Source: Botryosphaeria dothidea (taxonomy: Eukaryota; Ascomycota; Dothideomycetes; Botryosphaeriales; Botryosphaeriaceae). Taken from it: a stretch of DNA of 64,000 bases. The translations under genes were made by a program, and so were the position numbers. The stretch is from the NCBI GenBank assembly GCA_011503125.2, contig WWBZ02000016.1, forward strand, positions 310,001 to 374,000, given 5' to 3'. Below the pieces are notes generated by a model, which ran no database searches, was not told the DNA's origin, and worked only from the letters and a program-made list of their open reading frames with translations. The first letter of the stretch is position 1; the number at the start of each line of letters is the position of its first letter. This document shows positions 56,219 to 64,000 of the stretch, piece after piece.

Positions 56219-58917
56219 ATGCCCCCGACGGAATTGCTCGACGGGGTAACTGAGCATGAGGAGGCCCGACCGGCTCCCAAGAAGCCCAAGCGCTTCCAGT
56301 GCCGCCGGTGCCAGAGGCTCTTTGCCCGCCTGGAGCACTTGCAGCGCCACGAAAGAACCCGTACGCCCTAGCGCCATCCTCGATGAGGCCGCCTGACTCT
56401 TACGGATCGTAGATACACAGGAGAAGCCATTCCTATGCGATCAGTGCGATTCTCGCTTCACCAGAAGGTACAGAAGAACGTTGTTGCGTGTGTGGCGAGC
56501 AGCCTTGCTGATGTATCTGCCCGTGCAGCGACCTCTTGATCCGTCATGAGAGGCTCTCGCACAACAAAGATGTCTCCAAAAGGAAAGCCAACAGGGAATA
56601 CGTGGCCGAGGACTCAGGCTCACAGAAGAGCGACAAACGGGTGAGAATTGCTTCCACCGGCAATGGGGACCGCTCTGACTCGCCGTCTTTGAATTTGCGA
56701 AACTCGCCATTCCCGGCAACCCTGGCTTCAGGTCCGGCCATGTCCATGGAAACAAGCTTCCACTCGCCGTTGGTGGCCCTTTCTTTCGCTGCAGAGCAAA
56801 GCGCCTTCCAGGATGCCCTGGCTGCATCGTCTCCCCATCCCTTCGGCGTGGCCTCAGACACCTTTCAGCAAATCGCACACGTGGATTCCTTGCCCCAGTC
56901 AACAACGGTAGGAGGCTCTGCGCCACCTGCAGAACCAGACTTCTCCGAGACACTAGACAGCCTCGCGGCTTTCCTCGAAAACGAGCCACTCTCATCATAC
57001 CACTTCTCATCCACCATCACTGCCGAACAACCTGTGCCGTTCTTCTCACCCGAGTCCATCCTAAACTCCACCGAGTTTGACACCCACTATGGTGCACACG
57101 CACACCCGGCCTTTAGCCAAAGCCACAATGCAGAAGAACCAAACTCATTCTCCCGATTTGGATCGCGGCTCCCGTCACTTCAACCGGAGGAACAGCCAAC
57201 TGATAAAGGTCATCGGCCGACAGCTGCACGTCCCATCTCAGACATCTCAAACGAAGATAGACAGAGCATCCTTGATCGGATGGCCGAGTTTACTTCTGTC
57301 ATTCCACCAGACTTTCGGCTTCCGTCGCGATTGGCTTTGTCACGATACATTGGCGCCTACATCAACGGCTTTCACGAGCATCTGCCCTTCCTGCATATAC
57401 CCACCATGACTGTTGAAAATACCGCAGTGGAACTCCTCTTGGCACTGGCGGCTGTTGGCGCGCAGTACTGCTTCGAAGCTGAAAAGGGAGTTGAACTCTT
57501 CCACACTGCACGAGCAATTTCGAACCAACGCATCAGGAGAAGAGATGCAAGCCTGGCGTGCCCGAACAGAGACTTCGACTTCCTCAGTCGACCGAGTCCC
57601 GGCCAATCTCGACAGCACTCGAGCCGGAGCAGCTCCGTCAACGGGCCCCTCGGTCTACCTTCTGATCTGGAGCAGCCAGCAGCCAAAGACAACCTGATCC
57701 CGACGGCACAGGCGCTCCTCATCCTCATGGCCATGGCAACGTGGGCCAAGCACAAGGAGATCCTCCGCGAAGCCCTGGCAATCCAAAGCATCCTCGCCAC
57801 CCTCGTCCGCGACGACGGCCTGCGCAGCCCACCCATCCCCGCGGACATCACATGGGAAGAGTGGGCGGCGCAGGAGTCCCGCACGCGCACCAAATTCATC
57901 GTCTTCTGCTTCTTCAACCTGCACTGCATCGTCTACAACATCCCGCCGCTCATCCTCAACTCCGAGCTCAAGATGCGCCTCCCCTCCAACGCCACCGAGT
58001 TCAAAGCCGCCTCCGCCGCCAAGTGGCACGAAGCCCGCAAGCGCACCACCCCCACGCCCGGCAGCAGCCCCGACTTCCCCTCGGCGCTGCGCCGCCTCTT
58101 CTCGCGCGGCGGGCGCGACACGGCCGAGTGCACCTCGTCGCTCGGCAACTACATCCTCATCCACGCGCTGATCCAGCACATCTTCTTCGTGCGGCAGACG
58201 GCGCGCTGCCGCTTCGCGTCGGCGGGCGAGCTGACGCCCGACGACGTGGCCTCGCTCGAGCACGCGCTGCGCAGCTGGCAGCTGGGCTGGAAGCGCAACC
58301 CGGAGTCGTCGCTCGACCCGCTCGACCCGAACGGGCCCGTCGCCTTCAACAGCACCGCGCTGCTGCGCCTGGCCTACATCCGGCTGAACACGGACACGGG
58401 GCCGGGGCGCGCGCTCGACACGCGCGACCCGGCCGCCGTCGCGAATGCGCTGCGCGACGCGCCCGACGTGCGGCGCACGCCGAAGCTGGTGCGCGCCGTG
58501 CTGCACAGCGCGCACGCCCTCAGCATCCCCGTCAAGATCGGGATCCGCCTGGTCGCGCGCACGCAGACGTTCATCTGGAGCATCCAGCACAGCCTGTGCA
58601 GCCTGGAGTGCGCGTTCCTGCTGAGCAAGTGGCTCGAGGCGCTGTCGCGGCCGCGGCCGGAGCCGCCGGTGAGCGAGGACGAGAAGAGGATTGTGGGGCT
58701 GGTGCGGACGATGCTGGACGAGACGGAGTTTGCGGTGCCGGCGGCGTTGGGGCTGGGGGAGCGGGGCGAGGAGGAGCTGCCGGAGCTGGCGAGGCGGTTG
58801 AATGCGGGCGTGTTGAGGGTTTGGGCGACGATTTTCAGGGGCGCGCAGACGTGGGCGCTGGTGGATGTGATTGGGAGTTCGTTGAACATTTACGCGGATA
58901 TGCTGGAGCCGGGGTAG
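56219..58917 (+). CDS. C2H2 zinc-finger transcription factor with fungal_trans domain
   Basis: Likely pathway regulator of the surrounding cluster. Exons 56219-56360, 56413-56467 and 56529-58917 give 861 aa. Two tandem C2H2 fingers at about residues 22-75 are assembled from three exons: CRRCQRLFARLEHLQRH, linker HTQEKPF, then CDQCDSRFTRSDLLIRH. A basic stretch follows (SKRKANREY; KSDKRVR), a likely nuclear signal. The fungal_trans domain begins near residue 330 (LSRYIGAYINGFHEHLPFLHIP) and runs to about 700 (LRLAYIRLNTD). Two adjacent C2H2 fingers usually bind GC-rich sites of 5-7 bp, which would suit the CCCCGCA elements. Third-position GC is very high in the last kilobase. Confidence 0.92.
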
Positions 58918-58925
58918 TGCTGTGG

Positions 58926-58998
58926 GGGGGGGGTGGTGATGAGGCATCTGCATTCTGCATTCAAGGATACCAAAAAGAAGAGGGGGGGGGGGGGGGGG
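58926..58998. repeat. Poly-G tracts
   Basis: A 9-10 nt G run from 58925 and a 17-nt G run at 58982-58998, just downstream of the regulator's stop. Length is prone to sequencing error. Confidence 0.8.
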
Positions 58999-59152
58999 CT
59001 TGTGGTCTTTCGATGAAGTAATTCACTTCGCTACGGGGAAGTGAAGCAAACGGTCAGCTCCAATTCTATATAGTGACATACAGGACGTCCACGTTTCGAC
59101 ACTTTCTTTTCACCCCACAGCAAGCCTACGCATACCGCCACGAACAGCCTCC

Positions 59153-60222
59153 CTACTTCCTCTCACTCTCATTCAACCACTTATACACCACCCGCGCATC
59201 CTTCCCCCTATACCGTTCATCCGCACTCGCCTCCCCAAACGCCTCCAACGCCACCCCATCCAACACCGTCCGCGCCCCCACATCGCCCGCCAACTCGCTC
59301 CCCATCTTCAGCACCTTCCGACACAGCTCGATCCTGAACCCGCCCTCGTACCCGCGCGAGCTCGGCACGCCCTCCTGCACGCCCGGCACGGGGTTGCTCC
59401 TGCTCGTGACCCAGCACTGCCCGCCGCTCGCGTTGATCACGTCGGTCAGGACCTTCGGGTCCAGGCCCATCTTGACGCCGATGTTCAGCGCCTCCGCCGC
59501 CGCCAGCGACGTGATGGCCGACAGGTAGTTGTTGATGATCTTGAACGCGGTGCCCGCGCCGACCGCGCCGCAGTGGAAGAGCGCGTCGCGCTTGCCCATG
59601 TGCGCGAGCAGCGGCGCCGCGCGCGCGAAGGCGGCGGGCGTGGGCGCGCCGACCATGAAGGTGAGGGTGCCGGCGACGGCGCCCATCGGGCCGCCCGAGA
59701 CGGGCGCGTCGACGAAGGTGGGGCGGTGCGGGGCGGGGAGGGCGGAGACTGCGGCGGCGACGGAGAGGATGGTGGCGGTCTCGATGGTGCCGCATTCCAT
59801 GAGGAGTTTGGAGGAGGGGGAGGAGGACGTGCCGGCGAGGATGCCGGTGGCGGGGTCGAGGTAGACGGCTTTGACGGCGGCGGAGTCGGGGAGCATGGTT
59901 ATGATGACGTCCTGCGGGTGGTTAGGCTGTTGGTGGTGGGGGACGGGTGGCTTTTACTGCTGCTTTGGCGGCTTCGAGGCCGTTGGTGATGACTTGGACG
60001 GGGCCTTGGTCGGCGGTTTCCTCCTGGAAGCGGGTGATGGCGGCTTGGTTGACGTCGCAGATCAGGAGGGTCTGGTCGGGACTGAGCCCTTTGCGCAGGT
60101 TTTTGGCCATTGGGTAGCCCATCACACCGAGGCCTGCAGTGAAGTTAGCAAGTGAAGAAATTCGATTCGCAGGAAAAGCTCATGGTACCTATAAACGCCA
60201 CTGTGTTTGCTGGAGAGGCCAT
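59153..60222 (-). CDS. Beta-hydroxyacid dehydrogenase (3-hydroxyisobutyrate dehydrogenase-like)
   Basis: NAD(P)-dependent oxidation of a beta-hydroxyacid to the semialdehyde or keto acid (or the reverse). Exons 60222-60189, 60133-59958 and 59911-59153 give 322 aa. The first 11 codons (MASPANTVAFI) are a separate exon that completes the dinucleotide motif with GLGVMGYPMAKNL. Substrate-binding signature DAPVSGGPMGA, catalytic Lys in GAGTAFKIINNYL, and an intact C-terminal helix domain. No mitochondrial presequence is visible, unlike the valine-pathway enzyme, so a cytosolic pathway-specific role is inferred. It converges with the C2H2 regulator; a CCCCGCA copy lies 171 bp before its start. Confidence 0.92.
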
Positions 60223-60392
60223 AATGTGGACAGTATGTGCAGGTTTTCGATCACTTTGATTGTGAGAATAATATGGATGAGGGTCTGAACAAGGTAGCTC
60301 AGTGCTTGCTGGGTGAGCAAAGACAGTGGTATGCATGTTTTGTTCGTGCATTTTCCGTAGCAGGAGCTCTGTGCCATGTGGAGGATGCATTA

Positions 60393-60399
60393 CCCCGCA
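60393..60399 (+). promoter_or_regulatory. CCCCGCA element
   Basis: 171 bp before the beta-hydroxyacid dehydrogenase start, in the 292-bp gap before lactonase C. The gap holds nothing else recognisable. Confidence 0.5.
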
Positions 60400-60514
60400 C
60401 CACCGAAGGCGGGGACTACAGGGTATTCACTTCCAATCATTTTCAAATCCATTGGACGAGTGCAAAGATTATAATGGTCATCTTGCTGGCTTGACTGAGG
60501 TCTATCAAAATCTC

Positions 60515-61477
60515 TCATAGATGCCCAGGAAAGAACCTATGCCCATTCCCCTCCCTCCACTTCTTATCATGCGCCACCACGACCTCCACCTCCGCCGCCT
60601 CCTCCCCACCGACCCTCCCCTCGCTCAGAAACTCGCCAATCCGATCCAGCGTCGCCCTCGCCTGCTCCGTGTCCACATGCACGCTCCTCAACCCACCCTT
60701 CCCATCATCATACAACGCGATCCCCTTCTCCCCCGCCAGAATCCGCGGATCATGACAGCAATCCCCACCTAAATACACCCACCTCCGCTCGCCCACCCGC
60801 GCCAGCACATTCACATGCCCGTACAGATGCCCCGGCGCATCCACGACCCACAAACTCCCGTCCCCAAAGTAATCAATCGCGGCCTCAAACCCGCCCAGTC
60901 GCACCCACGCGTGCCCCGTCCGCTTTTCCTCCGGGGCCGCCCGCACCCGCGCACCGCCGGGCGCCCCCTCGTCCGCAGCCCCGCCCAGAACGGGAGGCAG
61001 TTCGAGAGTGCGGTCGAGCGGCAGCTCGTCGGCGTTGAAGATGGCGGCCGGGTAGAGCGGGCCGGCGCCGCGGGCGAGCACGTCGAGGGTGCCGGGGCCG
61101 ACGACGAAGGTGGCGCGGGGGAAGTCGGCGGGCGTGCCGACGTGGTCCCAGTGCACGTGGCTGAGGAGGACGGCGGTGATGGCGGCGGCCGGGTCGAGGT
61201 GGCCGGCGCGCAGGCTGGCGGCGACGTCGGGGGCGGTGGTGAGAGGGCGGCGCTGGTCGATGTGGTGCTGCTGGGCGGGGGCGTAGGCGGCCAGGTCGCG
61301 CTTGAGGCCGAGGTCGAAGAGGAGGCGGGTCGAGGTCGGGGCGTGGTGGATGAGGAAGGAGAGCGAGGGGACGGTCGTGCGGGTGGTGGGCGGGGCGGAG
61401 GCGATGAAGAGGTTCTCGGGGAGGGTGAGGTGGCCGCCGTCGAGGGCGGAGACGGTCACGGTGGTCGGCGACGGCAT
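60515..61477 (-). CDS. Metallo-beta-lactamase-fold lactonase C
   Basis: Intronless, 320 aa. Same architecture as lactonase B: VTVSALDGGHLTLPENLF, TTVPSLSFLIHH, LLFDLGLKRDLAAY, metal motif LLSHVHWDHVGTP (HxHxDH), DAPGHLYGHVN, bridging Asp in YLGGDCCHD and the last His in VVAHDKKW. All five metal ligand positions are present. It lacks the intron that divides SH|VHWDH in lactonase B. No signal peptide. A Gly/Ala/Arg-rich insert (about residues 170-185) differs from B. Divergent from the zinc alcohol dehydrogenase across 380 bp. Confidence 0.93.
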   Translation of the reverse strand: MPSPTTVTVSALDGGHLTLPENLFIASAPPTTRTTVPSLSFLIHHAPTSTRLLFDLGLKRDLAAYAPAQQHHIDQRRPLTTAPDVAASLRAGHLDPAAAITAVLLSHVHWDHVGTPADFPRATFVVGPGTLDVLARGAGPLYPAAIFNADELPLDRTLELPPVLGGAADEGAPGGARVRAAPEEKRTGHAWVRLGGFEAAIDYFGDGSLWVVDAPGHLYGHVNVLARVGERRWVYLGGDCCHDPRILAGEKGIALYDDGKGGLRSVHVDTEQARATLDRIGEFLSEGRVGGEEAAEVEVVVAHDKKWREGNGHRFFPGHL

Positions 61478-61558
61478 GGTGGTCGGCGGGTTGCTGGGAC
61501 GGCGGGCATGGTGTTGGTGATGGCAGTGGGTGGGTGGTCAATTGCCGAGTTGGTGGAT

Positions 61559-61565
61559 CCCCGCA
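61559..61565 (+). promoter_or_regulatory. CCCCGCA element
   Basis: 82 bp before lactonase C and 293 bp before the alcohol dehydrogenase start (GATCCCCGCATT). Confidence 0.5.
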
Positions 61566-61736
61566 TTGGATGGGACGCAAGTGTTGGAGAAAATCCGGGG
61601 AGCGCGCGGGAGATCGGCGGTGGGGTCTTTGCCTTCCCCTCATCGTCGCTGCTTCTCCCGATCATGAACTCATGGACGAGGAAGCATTGAGGGTCGATTT
61701 CAGGCTAAGTGCACAATTCCATCTTACCAATCTCAG

Positions 61737-61737
61737 C

Positions 61738-61772
<35 letters not shown>
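61737..61772. repeat. (CT)n(CA)n microsatellite
   Basis: About eleven CT units then about seven CA units in the ADH leader. Likely polymorphic in length. Confidence 0.9.
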
Positions 61773-61857
61773 ACACCACTCCCTTCAGCGGGTCTCTTCA
61801 ACTGACCATCTTACAATTCCATCATTCCAATCAACCATCCACCAACAGCCAACAACC

Positions 61858-62997
61858 ATGCCATCACTCCCGCCCCAAATGCGCGCCCAAGCCCTCACCG
61901 CCTACAACGAACCCTACACCCTCCTCACCACACCTCTCCCCACCCCGACCGCCCCCAACGACATCCTCATCAAAGTCACCGCAGCCTCCTACTGCCACAC
62001 CGACGCCGTCCTCGCCTCCGGCCAAATGCCCAACCTCCCCTCGTCCTTCCCGCACATCGGCTCCCACGAATTCGCCGGCACCGTCCTCGCCCACGCCCCT
62101 TCTCCCTCGCCGCTCGCCACGTCCCTCGCCCCCGGCACCCCCGTCGGCGTGCCCGGCCGCTCCTTCCGCCCCTGCGGCACGTGCTTCGAGTGCGCGAAGG
62201 CCGCCGCGAACGCGCAGGACGACGACGCAAAGGGTTACTCGGTGTACTGCGCGGGCGGCGCCGAGAACCTCGGCGTCAGCGTCGACGGCGGGTTCAGAGA
62301 GTACGCCGTCGTGGATGCGCGGCAGGTTGCGGTGCTGCCGGACGGCGTGAGCGGCGTCGAGGCGAGCGTGCTGATGTGCGCGGGCGTAACGGTGTTTGCG
62401 GCGCTGAAGCGCGCGGGCGTGGGGCCGGGCGGGAGGGTCGGCGTCGTTGGCTGTGGCGGCGGGCTGGGGCATTTGGGGTTGGCGTTTGCGGTGGCCATGG
62501 GGTTGCGCGTCGTGGGCGTTGAGAGCGCGGATGCGCCGTTGGCGCTGGCGAGGGGACTGGGGACCGGGGCGTGGGTGGTGGATGCGAGGGAGGTGGAGGC
62601 GGCCGAGGTGGTGGAGAAGGTGGGGAGGGAGGACGGGAAGGAGGAGCGGGAGCATATGGGGCTGGATGCGGTGATTATCCTGCCGGAGAGTCAGAAGGCG
62701 TTTGATTATGGGATGGCGTTGTTGAGGCGGCACGGGAAGTGTGTGGTTGTGTCGTTTCCAGAGAAAGGCTTCCATGTCTCTGCAAGAGATCTGGTGTTTC
62801 GGGACATTTCAGTTGTGGGGAGTCTGGTCGGGAGTAACAAAACGCTGAAGGAGATGTTGGAATTTGCAGCCAAGCATCAGGTCAAGGCTAAGATCAGGAC
62901 ATTCCCGTTGTCACAGCTGAATGAGCTCGTGGAGGAATATCATAAGGGAGGAGGTGGAAAGCTGGTCATTGACATGTCTCTTGAAAATGGCGATTGA
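61858..62997 (+). CDS. Zinc-dependent alcohol dehydrogenase (MDR superfamily)
   Basis: Oxidises an alcohol or reduces an aldehyde with NAD(P)(H). Intronless, 379 aa from ATG 61858 (AACAACC-ATG). Catalytic zinc ligands: Cys in AASYCHTDAVLASG and the His-Glu pair in HIGSHEFAG. Structural zinc cysteines: RPCGTCFECAK with a further Cys at SVYC. The Rossmann motif is GVVGCGGGLGHLGLAFA, followed by the charged GLRVVGVES. C-terminal landmarks are normal (DISVVGSLVGSNKTLKEML; GGGGKLVIDM). Divergent partner of lactonase C, so a hydroxyacid or aldehyde released after lactone opening is a reasonable but unproven substrate. Confidence 0.94.
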   Translation: MPSLPPQMRAQALTAYNEPYTLLTTPLPTPTAPNDILIKVTAASYCHTDAVLASGQMPNLPSSFPHIGSHEFAGTVLAHAPSPSPLATSLAPGTPVGVPGRSFRPCGTCFECAKAAANAQDDDAKGYSVYCAGGAENLGVSVDGGFREYAVVDARQVAVLPDGVSGVEASVLMCAGVTVFAALKRAGVGPGGRVGVVGCGGGLGHLGLAFAVAMGLRVVGVESADAPLALARGLGTGAWVVDAREVEAAEVVEKVGREDGKEEREHMGLDAVIILPESQKAFDYGMALLRRHGKCVVVSFPEKGFHVSARDLVFRDISVVGSLVGSNKTLKEMLEFAAKHQVKAKIRTFPLSQLNELVEEYHKGGGGKLVIDMSLENGD

Positions 62998-64000
62998 GCG
63001 GGAATTTCTCAAAAATCCTCAATCTCGCGTTTCTTGCGTATTTCACTGGCTACGCCGGGAGAGTCCAATTCTGTTTCTCCTGATGTGCTGAGGCTTGCTT
63101 CCATGCACTTTTCCACACAATCTCCATCAGCAGAAGATTACTCTTCTTTGATCCAGGCTTATCAATTGTTTGATCAGATACCAGCCTTACAAGCAGCCGA
63201 GCCAGGCTGAAACTTCATGCGGATAGCAGTCCGTTGCATCTTATCAGCTATGAGGGCTGGAGACGGCACAGTCAGCCGATATCAAATTGGCACGATTGGT
63301 TTGGCCTTATGTTATTTGCTAGGACTGTAGTATTAAAAAGAACTTAGATATAAATCTATAGGTACATACATGGAAACGGCCGGTGCGGCATTAGTCAGCA
63401 GCCCTTGAAAGCTGTCCCCCGCCCCGTCGCTCTTCGTCTCGCTCTTCTCGACAAACTTCATCACTCTGGTACTCCTCCTCACGCCACTATCTGCCTTGCG
63501 CACTTTGAAAGAGCCTAGGCAACCGTGCCCCACTCGTAGCCTCATGTTACCACCCTCGATGAACGCGATGCAGCCGCACTCCGGCCACGTCATCTCCGAT
63601 AGTCCGTGTTGATGCTCAGCCACAACACTGCTCAACGAACAACGGCCTATCATAGCAGCGCTCCTCCAGATATTCCGCTCAGCCTTGCCATGATGTGCTG
63701 GTCGAGAGCACAGGGCAGGTTCTGCAGGGAAAAAAAACCCCCCCCCCCGGTCTTAAAGCGGGCCTTGGTAAGTTTTTAAACAGTTGCCCTTCCTCCTCGT
63801 ACATACATTTTGCTGTTTTCCGCCGCTTTGTTCGTCAATTTTCCCCGCCATTGTACTTTTATCTTTGGCATTCTCTCTTACCTCACGAGCCTGCCGTCAA
63901 GTGTGCACAACAGTTATCCGTGCGAAGCAACGCAGCCATGCCTTAGGCAGAAAAGGGGAAGGGGAAGGCATTGGTTAAGAACCTGTGTGATGTGTGCCGT
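62998..64000. other. Intergenic to window end
   Basis: About 1 kb. A 106-codon minus-strand ORF (63333-63653) lacks motifs and is not called. A poly-A/poly-C junction lies near 63731-63748. No gene supported. Confidence 0.5.

Larger units (their letters stand above)
61478..61857. promoter_or_regulatory. Divergent promoter, lactonase C / zinc ADH
   Basis: 380 bp. Contains one CCCCGCA copy and a CT/CA microsatellite. The ADH frame is open through it from 61534, but without a plausible ATG context until 61858. Confidence 0.55.

Noticed and set aside
57655..58953. Long ORFs on both strands overlapping the C2H2 regulator (minus 57655-58953, plus 57741-59021)
   Set aside because: Arg/Pro/Gln-rich translations from a GC-rich region; the regulator frame alone has a recognisable fungal_trans domain.

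Overview
The window is nuclear DNA of a filamentous ascomycete (Pezizomycotina). Genes are split by many short introns of about 45-75 bp with GTAAGT-like donors and CTRAC/YAG 3' ends. The gene families are typical of such fungi: Zn2Cys6 regulators, MFS drug and allantoate-type transporters, PRISE reductases, an S10 carboxypeptidase and a P450. A Dothideomycete is possible, but the class cannot be fixed from sequence alone. Exon models were joined by hand from reading frames and splice signals; where lengths are given, the exons sum to a whole number of codons.

Layout. (1) 0-13 kb, housekeeping: a Doa4-like ubiquitin protease (cut by the window edge) diverges from the ESCRT-0 gene VPS27. Then come a small protein with a PD-(D/E)XK-like pattern, a Golgi-type DXD glycosyltransferase, and an alpha/beta-hydrolase-fold protein that has lost its nucleophile. 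(2) 14-23 kb, a small accessory cluster: Zn2Cys6 regulator, DHA1-type MFS exporter, PRISE-type NAD(P)H reductase and SMP-30-like lactonase. Promoters of the first three share a TCGG-N-TATA-Y-A element. (3) 23-28 kb: a small unknown protein and the sulfite reductase alpha subunit MET10. (4) 29-41 kb, accessory genes: amidase, SDR lacking its catalytic Tyr, Zn2Cys6 regulator, predicted secreted deaminase, P450. A gene-poor tract of 3.9 kb follows. (5) 44-48 kb: a TTL-domain protein and an S10 carboxypeptidase.

(6) 48.6-63 kb is the most interesting part. It is a dense cluster with three metallo-beta-lactamase-fold lactonases, each divergently paired with another gene (MFS permease, carboxymuconolactone decarboxylase, zinc alcohol dehydrogenase). 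It also has a double-domain CMD protein, a beta-hydroxyacid dehydrogenase and a C2H2/fungal_trans regulator. Every promoter region in it carries at least one copy of the 7-mer CCCCGCA, ten copies in about 2.8 kb, all on the + strand. I infer an inducible lactone or aromatic-degradation (or detoxification) regulon controlled by the resident C2H2 regulator; the substrate cannot be read from sequence.

Other observations: a 32-bp near-perfect hairpin 3' of the first Zn2Cys6 gene whose only three imperfections are all G.U wobbles when read from the + strand, several probable pseudoenzymes, and an intron that splits the metal-binding motif in one lactonase but is absent from its paralogue.
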